A DNA stretch of 64,000 nucleotides from Defluviicoccus sp. (lineage in GTDB: Bacteria; Pseudomonadota; Alphaproteobacteria; Rhodospirillales; Defluviicoccaceae). Shown here piece by piece: positions 25,729 through 33,373 of the stretch. A model generated the notes under the pieces. It was given only the letters and a program-made list of their open reading frames with translations, ran no database searches and was not told the DNA's origin. Position numbers and translations under genes: made by a program. The DNA lies in contig JARSSM010000020.1 of assembly GCA_029624735.1 (NCBI GenBank), forward strand, positions 186,001 through 250,000. Reading direction: 5' to 3'. Numbering within the stretch: position 1 is the stretch's first letter; each line of letters opens with the position of its first letter.

Positions 25729-26261
25729 CGGAGGCGCCGGCGCTTGATGCGCTCGAGATCGTTCTGTGCTTGCCGGTAGTCCGCGAGCGGAACACAGGCA
25801 GGGGCGGCGATCTCAGCGGCCTTTGCCGCTGCGCAGCGCTGGCGCCGGAGTTGCTCACCGGGCACGCGGAGAGCGAGTTCATCCTCGATGGCATGGATGA
25901 AGGCGGTCGCCTCATCGAAGCGCTCCTGGCGCATCCGCATCGTCGGCGCGGTTACGACCCGAGCCCGCCACCGCTTCCATTCGGCCAGCATCATCCGCAA
26001 CGTACGATCGGGCACCGTGTTTAATGCTTCCGCAGCGTCCGGCCGCTTTCCGTCCGATGCGAACCCACCACCTCCGGCAGTCATCGATCCGGTCTCCGCA
26101 CTCTTCGCCAAGCCGTCGAACTCAGCAACCACCCAGAAATACGCCGATGGCCACCCGCTCACAAGGGACCGCGCTCGGTCGGGCCCTAGGGATCGTGTAT
26201 AAGCACGCCACCAGGAGAGCGGCAGCGGGATGGGACGCACCTGATGGGCGTCGAACTGCAT
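25725..26261 (-). CDS. Uncharacterised protein ending in the dispersed repeat
   Basis: Unrecognised soluble protein of about 178 residues. It begins with a conserved-looking RPIPLPLSWWRAYTRSLGP segment, then a mixed region, and a helical, charged C-terminal half (MMLAEWKRWRARV, RFDEATAFIHAIEDELALRV, YRQAQNDLERIKRRR). ATG 26261 would overlap the start of the divergent ZntB-like gene by 18 bp; GTG at 26240 avoids this. No membrane segment or known domain is visible. The TAG stop codon is provided by the terminal CTAG of the repeat. Confidence 0.6.
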   Translation of the reverse strand: MQFDAHQVRPIPLPLSWWRAYTRSLGPDRARSLVSGWPSAYFWVVAEFDGLAKSAETGSMTAGGGGFASDGKRPDAAEALNTVPDRTLRMMLAEWKRWRARVVTAPTMRMRQERFDEATAFIHAIEDELALRVPGEQLRRQRCAAAKAAEIAAPACVPLADYRQAQNDLERIKRRRLR

Positions 26262-27215
26262 GACAACCGGGGCCTGATCTGCGGCTTCCACCTACAGTCG
26301 CAGGGGCCCGCGATTGCCATCGAGATTGGGGCGGTTTCTGCAATCGAGCCGCCGGCCGGTGCCCTTTGGCTGCATTTTAACCTCAATGACGGTCGCGCCC
26401 GCACCTGGATCGGCGGCTGTGCGTGGCTGCCGGCCGAGGGGCGCGAGCGGCTCTTGGGTTCCGAGCGGAGCGCCTTGCTGGAGGTCTGGGGAAACGCGAT
26501 CACCGGCGCCCTCGCCGACGTTTATTCCGACGATCCCGAGCGCTTCGGCCTCGTTTACGTCTACGTGGATCAGAGCTGCCTGATCAGCGGCAGGCGCCAC
26601 CCGGTTACGGCTGCCGCGCTTCTGCACGCGGACTTGGCGGCTGGGCTCCCCATCGACACCACGCCGGCGCTGTTCAACCGGCTTTTCACCCATCTGGTCG
26701 CGACCCGGACCAAAGCAGTCGCCGAATTCGCGGCCGTGATCGATCAGGCAGAGGACCGGGTCTTTGCCGGTGCGTATCACGCCGTCCGGCTGGGCCAGCA
26801 TCGCGGTGGCATGGCCCGCCTCCGTCGACAGTTGGTCGCCGACCGTAACGCTTGTGTCGATTTCTTTGCGCATCTGCCCGCTTGGTGGCCGAAACCAGCG
26901 ACGAAAAACCTGCGCCGCCTCGGCGGCGCGCTGACATCGGCCGGCCAGGATCTCGAACTAACGGAGGATCGCGCCCGCCTGATCAACGAAGAGATCGATA
27001 GCCGGCAAATCGAACGGACCAACCGCAACCTTTACTTCGTATCCATGGCGGCTGCGGTGTTCCTGCCGATGACCGTAATCTCCGGCATCTTCGGCATGAA
27101 CGTCGGCGGTTTGCCGTGGCTGGAAGATGCCAGCGGCTTTCGCTGGGTGATGGCGTGCATGGCTGCCGCGGTCGCGCTTGCCCTCGCGCTGTTCGCCTGG
27201 CGGCGGATGTTATAG
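26244..27215 (+). CDS. ZntB/CorA-family divalent cation transporter
   Basis: 323-residue inner-membrane protein of the CorA metal-ion transporter superfamily. A large soluble N-terminal domain (to about residue 255) contains the WLHFNLNDG segment typical of ZntB-like members. Two C-terminal transmembrane helices follow (about 263-285 and 300-320), with the selectivity signature GMNVGG at the end of the first (ISGIFGMNVGGLPW). ZntB proteins carry zinc; CorA proteins carry magnesium. The GMNVGG form and the N-terminal sequence favour the ZntB branch. Divergent and slightly overlapping with the unknown gene upstream. Confidence 0.88.
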   Translation: MGVELHDNRGLICGFHLQSQGPAIAIEIGAVSAIEPPAGALWLHFNLNDGRARTWIGGCAWLPAEGRERLLGSERSALLEVWGNAITGALADVYSDDPERFGLVYVYVDQSCLISGRRHPVTAAALLHADLAAGLPIDTTPALFNRLFTHLVATRTKAVAEFAAVIDQAEDRVFAGAYHAVRLGQHRGGMARLRRQLVADRNACVDFFAHLPAWWPKPATKNLRRLGGALTSAGQDLELTEDRARLINEEIDSRQIERTNRNLYFVSMAAAVFLPMTVISGIFGMNVGGLPWLEDASGFRWVMACMAAAVALALALFAWRRML

Positions 27216-27220
27216 CCGTC

Positions 27221-27898
27221 TCACGCTGCCGGCGTGACGGCGCGGTGCAACAGATACCGATCGTCGGCATTCTCGCGCAGGAAGGCGCCGAATTCCTTCT
27301 TCAGCTTCGGAATCCGGAACAGCATGCCGATCGGCGTCTTCTTCGTCTTGGTGATCAGCGTTGAAGGGTCGAAGTAACCTTGCGCGTTGTCGATGCTGAG
27401 AACAAACGGTGGGTGACCGTCGCGCACCAGGATGCAGCTCATGATCAGGGCGCCGGTGCGATGATTACCCTCGATAAACAACTGCGGTTCGCTGAGAAGG
27501 CGCACATAGACGCCGGCCGCGCGGGTCCATGCCGTCTCGTCGCGGTGGAGTGCGTACCACGCGGCGAGATCACTGATGGTGCCGCGGTCCTCTTCGTAGA
27601 AGCGCTGTGCGGTGGCTTTAAGGTGCGCGTCCTCTCGGATGCGTTCGAGCGGATCGGTCCCGCACAGAACCAGCGCATTCAACTCAAGGAAGTGCCTCGA
27701 AGCGCCGATGGCGAACAGATCGACGCCACCGGCGGCGAGCGCATCAACATAACGGTAACCGGCCATCATGTTGGTGATGACCTGGTCGTCCAAGGTATCG
27801 CGCGGCGTATTGATGACGCGATTGATCTCGGAAAAGTTGCGCTGGACGGTGCGCAGCGAGGACTCGATCGCGTCGAGATCGAGGACGTGCTCTCCCAT
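27221..27898 (-). CDS. Fic-like protein with degenerate active-site motif
   Basis: 225-residue helical protein. The segment QLFIEGNHRTGAL (139-151) lines up with the Fic motif HxFx(D/E)GNGRxxR, but the catalytic His position is Gln139, the second Gly is His146 and the last Arg is Ala150; Phe141, Glu143, Gly144, Asn145 and Arg147 are kept. The downstream RDGHPPFVLSIDNAQGYFDPS also resembles Fic proteins. Loss of the His makes ordinary AMP transfer unlikely; it may use a different chemistry or be a binding protein. No antitoxin-like partner is adjacent. It converges on the ZntB gene with 5 bp between stops. The assignment rests on one motif. Confidence 0.6.
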   Translation of the reverse strand: MGEHVLDLDAIESSLRTVQRNFSEINRVINTPRDTLDDQVITNMMAGYRYVDALAAGGVDLFAIGASRHFLELNALVLCGTDPLERIREDAHLKATAQRFYEEDRGTISDLAAWYALHRDETAWTRAAGVYVRLLSEPQLFIEGNHRTGALIMSCILVRDGHPPFVLSIDNAQGYFDPSTLITKTKKTPIGMLFRIPKLKKEFGAFLRENADDRYLLHRAVTPAA

Positions 27899-27949
27899 CC
27901 GCAGGATCCCCCTTACGTGCCGACGGGCGGACTTGACTGCGGCGCAGTC

Positions 27950-29026
27950 TCAGTACCGCACGCTCGCCAGGACGCGATTTCCCTGCTCGACGGCGGCTGG
28001 CGGCAGCGGGAGGTAGCCAAGCTCCTGCGCGTAGCGCTGGCCCTCGGCCAGACCCCAGCCGGTGAAACCCACCATTCGTGCACCGAGCGCAGCATTGTCA
28101 TACTTACCATATAGCAGAAGCCAACTATAGGTCACGATCGGATAAGCATCAACGCTGTCCGGATCGCTGACGGCGAAGCGCTCCTGCTCGGTTGGGCGAG
28201 CGGCCGCTGCTGCCAGGGCCGCCTGGCCGGCCACCTCGACTGGGCGGACAAAGGTGCCGGCCTTGTTCTGCAAGCTCGCCACAGGCAAGCCAAGGCGGCG
28301 CGCAAATCCATACTCGACATAACCAATCGAGCCTTCGCTGATTTTGATCCGCGCCGACACCCCTTCGTTGCCTCGCGCCAGCATGGCCGTTCCGGGCCAG
28401 TCGATCCGCTTGCCGACACTCGGTCCGCTGCCTTGCCGCCAGTTGGGGTCGATGGCGGCGAGATGGCTGGTGAAGGCGTGCGTGGTGCCGCTGCTGTCCT
28501 GGCGCGCGACCACGACGATGTTTCGCTTCGGCAACTTGAGATCAGGGTTGGCCGCCTGGATGCGCGGATCGCTCCAGAGGGTGATCTTGCCGGAGAAGAT
28601 ATCGACGTAGACGTCGCGCGGCAGCCGCAGATCGCCGCTGACGCCGCTGATGTTGTAAGCCAGCACGATCATGCCGGCGGTCGCTGGCACCATGACGACT
28701 CCGCGGCTGATTTGCGATGCTTCCTTCTCGCTGATCCGCGTGTCGCTTGCTCCGAAATCTACCGACCCGGTGATGAAACGGCTGATCCCTTCGCCGCTGC
28801 CGACGGAATCGTAGGTCACCGACACTTGAGGATTCGTGGCGCCGTAAACCTGGCTCCACTTCTCGTAGAGCGGCGCCGGAAAGGTTGCTCCCGCGCCCCG
28901 CAGCCATACCTTGTGCTCGCCCTCGGCAGCACGCGCCGGTGCAGGTCCAGAAGCCCACGCGGCGAGGCACAGCCCGGCGCAGGCGAACAAGGCCGCCCCG
29001 CGGGCAAGGGTTCGAACGATGCGCAT
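27950..29026 (-). CDS. pstS: Phosphate ABC transporter substrate-binding protein (second copy)
   Basis: 358-residue periplasmic phosphate-binding protein. A clear signal peptide (TLARGAALFACAGLCLAAWASG...ARA) precedes the PstS fold: RGAGATFPAPLYEKW, YDSVGSGEGISRF, VDFGASDTRIS, VARQDSSGTTHAFTSHL. The SGT and ASD phosphate-contact motifs are intact. It closes the pst operon, 21 bp after pstB. It differs considerably from the PstS at 31874-32917, so the two probably have different affinities or expression windows. Confidence 0.93.
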   Translation of the reverse strand: MRIVRTLARGAALFACAGLCLAAWASGPAPARAAEGEHKVWLRGAGATFPAPLYEKWSQVYGATNPQVSVTYDSVGSGEGISRFITGSVDFGASDTRISEKEASQISRGVVMVPATAGMIVLAYNISGVSGDLRLPRDVYVDIFSGKITLWSDPRIQAANPDLKLPKRNIVVVARQDSSGTTHAFTSHLAAIDPNWRQGSGPSVGKRIDWPGTAMLARGNEGVSARIKISEGSIGYVEYGFARRLGLPVASLQNKAGTFVRPVEVAGQAALAAAAARPTEQERFAVSDPDSVDAYPIVTYSWLLLYGKYDNAALGARMVGFTGWGLAEGQRYAQELGYLPLPPAAVEQGNRVLASVRY

Positions 29027-29047
29027 TGTTGCCGACCCCTTCCAGAC

Positions 29048-29878
29048 CTAGCTGAATTCGCCGCGGATGTATTCCTTGGTAAGCTGCTCGCGGGGTGCCT
29101 CGAAGATCTGCCTCGTTTCACCCATCTCCACGAGGTAGCCAGTCCGCCCCCCCTTTGAAATATCAACAGCAAAGAACGAGGTGATATCGGCCACGCGCAT
29201 CGCCTGCTGCATGTTGTGGGTGACGATGACGATCGTATAGTCGTCCTTAAGGTCCAGCATCAGCTCTTCGATGCGCCGCGTCGCGATCGGATCGAGAGCC
29301 GAGCAGGGCTCATCCATCAGCAGCACGGCGGGATCCGTTGCGATCGCGCGCGCGATGCACAACCGCTGCTGCTGACCACCCGAGAGCGACAGGCCGCTCG
29401 CTTTCAGTTTGTCCTTGACCTCGTCCCACAGGGCCGCCCGGCGCAGCGCATGCTCCACCCGCTCATCGAGGTCGCCCCTGAAGCGGTTCAGGCGCAGGCC
29501 AAAGGCGACGTTGTCATAAACGCTCATCGAGAACGGGTTGGGCTGCTGGAACACCATGCCGATGTAGCGGCGGACCACCACCGGATCGACCTTGCCGCCG
29601 TACACGTCCTGGCCGAGGAAGTGGACGTGGCCTTCGAGCCGAAAGCCAGTGATCATGTCGTTCATGCGGTTGAGGCTGCGCAAGACGGTGCTCTTGCCGC
29701 ATCCAGACGGACCGATGAAGCCGGTGATCTTGCCCTTCTGGATCGGAACGTGACTGTCCCGCACCGCCAAGAATGTGCCGTAGAAAATCTTCGCGACCTT
29801 GCAGTCGATGGCGATCTCACGAGCCGCAGGTTCGCGCGCAGCTGCAGTTCCGGTTGCCGCGGGTTGCATAACAGCCAT
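29048..29878 (-). CDS. pstB: Phosphate ABC transporter ATP-binding protein PstB
   Basis: 276-residue cytoplasmic ATPase driving phosphate uptake. Walker [10 protein letters not shown], the Q-loop [17 protein letters not shown] typical of PstB, signature [16 protein letters not shown], Walker [13 protein letters not shown] and switch His ([13 protein letters not shown]) are all present. The end KEYIRGEFS is standard for PstB. The N-terminal 20 residues are Ala-rich and unconserved, so the start could be slightly downstream. No phoU follows, unlike many pst operons. Confidence 0.96.
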   Translation of the reverse strand: MAVMQPAATGTAAAREPAAREIAIDCKVAKIFYGTFLAVRDSHVPIQKGKITGFIGPSGCGKSTVLRSLNRMNDMITGFRLEGHVHFLGQDVYGGKVDPVVVRRYIGMVFQQPNPFSMSVYDNVAFGLRLNRFRGDLDERVEHALRRAALWDEVKDKLKASGLSLSGGQQQRLCIARAIATDPAVLLMDEPCSALDPIATRRIEELMLDLKDDYTIVIVTHNMQQAMRVADITSFFAVDISKGGRTGYLVEMGETRQIFEAPREQLTKEYIRGEFS

Positions 29879-29917
29879 TGTCGGATGTCCCTTCGCTATC
29901 CTTAGGTCTTGGGCCTT

Positions 29918-30793
29918 TTAAGCCTTGGGCTTGCCCAAGAGGCGGCTCAGCACGTTGAAGACCAGCACGATCAACACAAGCACCAGAGAGGCTGCCCAGG
30001 CGAGTTCGATCTGGTTGTCAAATGGCATGCTGGAGAAATTGTAGATCAGGATCGACAGCGACGCCGTCGGCTCCCGCAGGCTCGACAGCCAGTAGTTGCT
30101 GAACAGCGCGGTAAACAGAAGCGGCGCCGATTCACCGGCAACGCGGGCGATGCCGAGGATAACCCCGGTGAGGATACCCGGCAGCGCCGTCGGCAGCGTC
30201 ACCTTCCAAATGGTTTGCGCCCGCGTGCACCCCATGCCCAGCGCCGCGTCCTTCATCTTGCGCGGCACCATCTTCATCGCCTCCTCGGCGGTGAGGATCA
30301 CGGTCGGCAGCATCAGCACGGAAAGGGCGATACCGCCCGCGATCGCCGAGTAGCCGCCCATGGTCAGCACGACCGCGGCATAAACGAACACACCGGCAAG
30401 GATCGAGGGGAACCCCGTCAGCACCTTGGCGAGGAAGCGGGTGATGGCTGCAAGCTTGCTGGTCGGTCCCAGTTCGGCAAGGAAGGTGGCGGCCAGAATG
30501 CCGATCGGAATGCTGATCAGTGCAGCGATCCCGACCATGACCAGGGTACCGACGATGGCATTGCCGAAGCCGCCGCCGAGCTCGAACCCGGCCGGCGGCA
30601 ACTCGGTGAACAGCACCGTGCTCAACCGTGCCCCGCCCTTGACCACCAGCATGTAGAGCACTGAAAAGAGCGGAATGCTGGCGATGAGGGCGACGATCCA
30701 AGTGCCCCCGCTCAAGATCGCGCTGCGGAGCGCACGGCGCTCCCCGAGCGTCTTGTTGAGATTGGGCGCGCCGGTGGTGGTCGGAGCCTGCAT
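29918..30793 (-). CDS. pstA: Phosphate ABC transporter permease PstA
   Basis: 291-residue inner-membrane permease with about six hydrophobic helices and the ABC-permease EAA loop (ALGMGCTRAQTIWKVTLPTALPGILTG). The IPIGILAATFLAELG and FPSILAGVFVYAAVVLTMGGYSAIAGG segments match PstA. ATG 30793 lies 2 bp after the pstC stop, so the longer open frame upstream, which is antisense-frame sequence of pstC, was discarded. Confidence 0.94.
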   Translation of the reverse strand: MQAPTTTGAPNLNKTLGERRALRSAILSGGTWIVALIASIPLFSVLYMLVVKGGARLSTVLFTELPPAGFELGGGFGNAIVGTLVMVGIAALISIPIGILAATFLAELGPTSKLAAITRFLAKVLTGFPSILAGVFVYAAVVLTMGGYSAIAGGIALSVLMLPTVILTAEEAMKMVPRKMKDAALGMGCTRAQTIWKVTLPTALPGILTGVILGIARVAGESAPLLFTALFSNYWLSSLREPTASLSILIYNFSSMPFDNQIELAWAASLVLVLIVLVFNVLSRLLGKPKA

Positions 30794-30795
30794 GA

Positions 30796-31773
30796 CTATG
30801 ACTTTCCGGAAATTCTGCGCTGAGTCAGGTTGAGGATGAAGGTGCCGATGATGTTGACCACCAGCGTGATAAACAGCAGCACCAGGGCTGCATACATGAG
30901 CGCCTGCACCTCGATCCGCCCCGCTTCCGGGAAGCTCGACGCGAGGAGTGCCGCAAGCGTGCTGGCCGGCGAGAACAAGGACAGGCTGATCTGGTTGGAA
31001 TTGCCGATCAGCATGGCGAGCGCCATGGTTTCCCCGAGCGCGCGGCCGAAGCCCAGCACCATCGCGCTCAAAATCCCGCCGGCAGCGGTCGGCACCATCA
31101 CCTTCAAGATCGCCTCCCACCGCGTCGCCCCCATGCCGTAGGCGGCTTCCTTGGTTCGGTAGGGCACGAGGTTGAGGGCGTCCTGGGAGATGGCGGCGAC
31201 CGTCGGCAGGATCATGATGGCGAGGACGATGGTCGCCGGCGCCAGACCCGGCCCGCTCAAAGAGGTGCCGAACAAGGGGATCCAGCCGAGATACTCGTGC
31301 AGCCAGTCGGCCAACGGCCGGATCGCCGGAATGACGACAAAGATGCCCCACAACCCGAACACGACGCTCGGGATGGCAGCCAGCATCTCGATGATGGTGC
31401 GGAAGACCATCGCCAGTTTCGGCGGCAGGAAGTCCTGCGTCAGGAAAATTGCGACCGTGAGCCCGAAGAACCCGGCGCTGATGAGCGCCAGCAGCGAGCT
31501 GTACAACGTCCCCCAAATCTGGGGCAGGATGCCGAAACGCTCGCTCTGCACGTCCCATGTCGAGCTAGTCAGAAAGCTCACGTGGTGATCCCTGATGGCA
31601 GGCATCGCCTGGCCACCGATCTCCCACAGGATGTACACGACAAGCGCGATGATAATCGCGGCCGCGACCAGCGTCAGGCTGCGAAATACCCGATCGGACA
31701 GGTACTCACCCGATGACGGTGGCCGGGTGATCGCGTCGGCGGGTGCCGCACCGGCGAAAGGGTTCGAAGCCAT
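30796..31773 (-). CDS. pstC: Phosphate ABC transporter permease PstC
   Basis: 325-residue inner-membrane permease partner of PstA. Hydrophobic helices include about 31-53, 90-110, 125-150 and a C-terminal VQALMYAALVLLFITLVVNIIGTF. The EAA loop reads AAYGMGATRWEAILKVMVPTAAGGI. Signature stretches EMLAAIPSVVFGLWGIFV and GRALGETMALAMLIGN are standard PstC. Second gene of the operon, about 100 bp after pstS. Confidence 0.95.
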   Translation of the reverse strand: MASNPFAGAAPADAITRPPSSGEYLSDRVFRSLTLVAAAIIIALVVYILWEIGGQAMPAIRDHHVSFLTSSTWDVQSERFGILPQIWGTLYSSLLALISAGFFGLTVAIFLTQDFLPPKLAMVFRTIIEMLAAIPSVVFGLWGIFVVIPAIRPLADWLHEYLGWIPLFGTSLSGPGLAPATIVLAIMILPTVAAISQDALNLVPYRTKEAAYGMGATRWEAILKVMVPTAAGGILSAMVLGFGRALGETMALAMLIGNSNQISLSLFSPASTLAALLASSFPEAGRIEVQALMYAALVLLFITLVVNIIGTFILNLTQRRISGKS

Positions 31774-31873
31774 GATGGCGTTGTCCCTGGTTAGCTCAAT
31801 TCATCATGTCCCCTAGCAACGACGCAGCGGAAGCGAGCCGCACCCGCCTCCGCCCGCCATTGCTCGGCGGCAC

Positions 31874-32917
31874 TTATTGGATTTGCTGCGAGGCTGCCAA
31901 TACTTTCTCGACGACGTTCTCCGGAAGCGGAATGTAGCCCATGCTCGTCGAGATCTTCTGTCCCTCTGTTGCAGCGTACTTGACAAAGTCGCGCAAGACC
32001 GCCGCTTTCTTGTCATCCTGGTCTTTGTAGAACAGCATCCAAGTGAAGGTCACGATCGGGTAGGCCTCTGCCCCGTCGGGGTCCTCGACCCAGCCGCGCA
32101 GATCCGGCCCAAGCTTGGCGGCAGCGAGCGCTGCGACGCCGGTCTCGTCGCCACCGGCGATGAAATTGCCGGACTTGTTCTGCAACAGCGCCGTCTCCGC
32201 CTTGGTCAGCTTGGCATAGCCGTACTCGATGTAGCCGATCGCACCTGGTGTCTGCTTGATCGTCGCGGTAACGCCATCGTTCTTCGGCGCGGCCACGAAC
32301 TTGTCGGAGGTCGGCCACTGCACGGTGGTGCCGCTGCCGATCTTCTCTTTGAAGCTCGGGCTGATGGCGCTCAGGTGCTTGGTGAACACGAAGGTCGTGC
32401 CGCTCGAATCCGACCGCCGCACGACGGTGATCGGCATATCAGGCAGTTTGATGTCCGGGTTGGCCGCCTGAATCCGCGGATCGTTCCATTTGGTGATCGC
32501 GCCGCCAAAGATGTCCGGATAGACATCGCGCGGCAGCTTGAGGCCCTTCGGACTGCCGGGAAGATTGTAAGCGAGCACGATTTCGCCGCCGGTCATCGGC
32601 AGCAGCACCACGCCGCTCTCAACCTTGGCAATCTCGTCGTCCTTCATCGCAGCATCACTGGCCGCGAAATCGACGGTCTTGTTGATGAAATCCTGAATAC
32701 CAGCGCCGCTGCCCTTGGCCTGATAGTCGATCGTGACGCCCGACGCCTTCTTGCTGAAGTCCTTGAACCAGGCGGAGTACAGCGGGAACGGGAAGCTGGC
32801 TCCCGAGCCCACCATACGAACCTCTTGGGCCCTGGACGGTTGCGCGGTACCCACCGCGACGGCACCGATCACACACAACGCGGTTAGCGCCCGCGTCAGG
32901 CGCGCGAACAACGGCAT
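31874..32917 (-). CDS. pstS: Phosphate ABC transporter substrate-binding protein (first copy)
   Basis: 347-residue periplasmic phosphate-binding protein, first gene of the pst operon. Signal peptide RLTRALTALCVIGAVAVGTAQPSRA, then MVGSGASFPFPLYSAWF, YQAKGSGAGIQDFINKTVDFAASDAAM, RRSDSSGTTFVFTKHL and EYGYAKLTKAETALLQNKSG, all characteristic of PstS. ATG 32917 is preceded by GGGAGAG; the longer upstream frame has no signal peptide. A PHO-box-like sequence lies 50 bp upstream. Confidence 0.95.
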   Translation of the reverse strand: MPLFARLTRALTALCVIGAVAVGTAQPSRAQEVRMVGSGASFPFPLYSAWFKDFSKKASGVTIDYQAKGSGAGIQDFINKTVDFAASDAAMKDDEIAKVESGVVLLPMTGGEIVLAYNLPGSPKGLKLPRDVYPDIFGGAITKWNDPRIQAANPDIKLPDMPITVVRRSDSSGTTFVFTKHLSAISPSFKEKIGSGTTVQWPTSDKFVAAPKNDGVTATIKQTPGAIGYIEYGYAKLTKAETALLQNKSGNFIAGGDETGVAALAAAKLGPDLRGWVEDPDGAEAYPIVTFTWMLFYKDQDDKKAAVLRDFVKYAATEGQKISTSMGYIPLPENVVEKVLAASQQIQ

Positions 32918-32966
32918 TCCCGCTCTCCCTTGTCCCATGTCCTTGGCCGGGACCATAGCAGGTCTC

Positions 32967-32985
32967 GGTTACACTATGATGACAG
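32967..32985 (-). promoter_or_regulatory. Putative PHO box upstream of pst operon
   Basis: On the minus strand the sequence reads CTGTCATCATAGTGTAACC. The first half-site CTGTCAT matches the PhoB consensus perfectly and the second (GTGTAAC), 11 bp later, matches partly. It is 50 bp from the pstS start, the expected distance for PhoB-dependent induction in phosphate starvation. Confidence 0.6.
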
Positions 32986-33199
32986 TGCCGTCGTATTGGC
33001 GGGAAAGATGGGCACGGCACCTGGGGTGGCCCGTCATTGCCCCCCATCGCGAACGTCAAAGCGGCTCCTTCCTGCGCTAAGGCGGTTCGTTTTTCAGCTT
33101 CGTTTTTCGGCCTCGATCGTCGGCTTCGGCTGTCGGCGCGGCCGGCCCGCCAATCCGTGCCAGGACCGTCTTTCCGTTTCGATACAAACTCTTAAGCGC

Positions 33200-33217
33200 A
33201 TGTCTTGAAACTTTCAC
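33200..33217 (+). promoter_or_regulatory. Weaker PHO-box-like site upstream of the four-domain phosphatase
   Basis: ATGTCTTGAAACTTTCAC resembles two 11-bp-spaced PhoB half-sites (CTGTCAT and CTGTCAC) with about three mismatches in the fixed positions. It lies 157 bp upstream of the start codon in the otherwise gene-free region 32918-33373, which must hold both divergent promoters. Confidence 0.35.
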
Positions 33218-33373
33218 GGCGGGGTCATCGGCCGGCCATCGGCGTGGCCTAGAGGAGGCGTCGCCTGGAGGAAAGGCAAGCAATCGGGACAGCGATGCGG
33301 CAGCCAACCGGGTTCACAGGACCGCGGTTGGGATTGCCCCGGATTTCGGTCAGCGCGAGGGGAGATCATTCCA

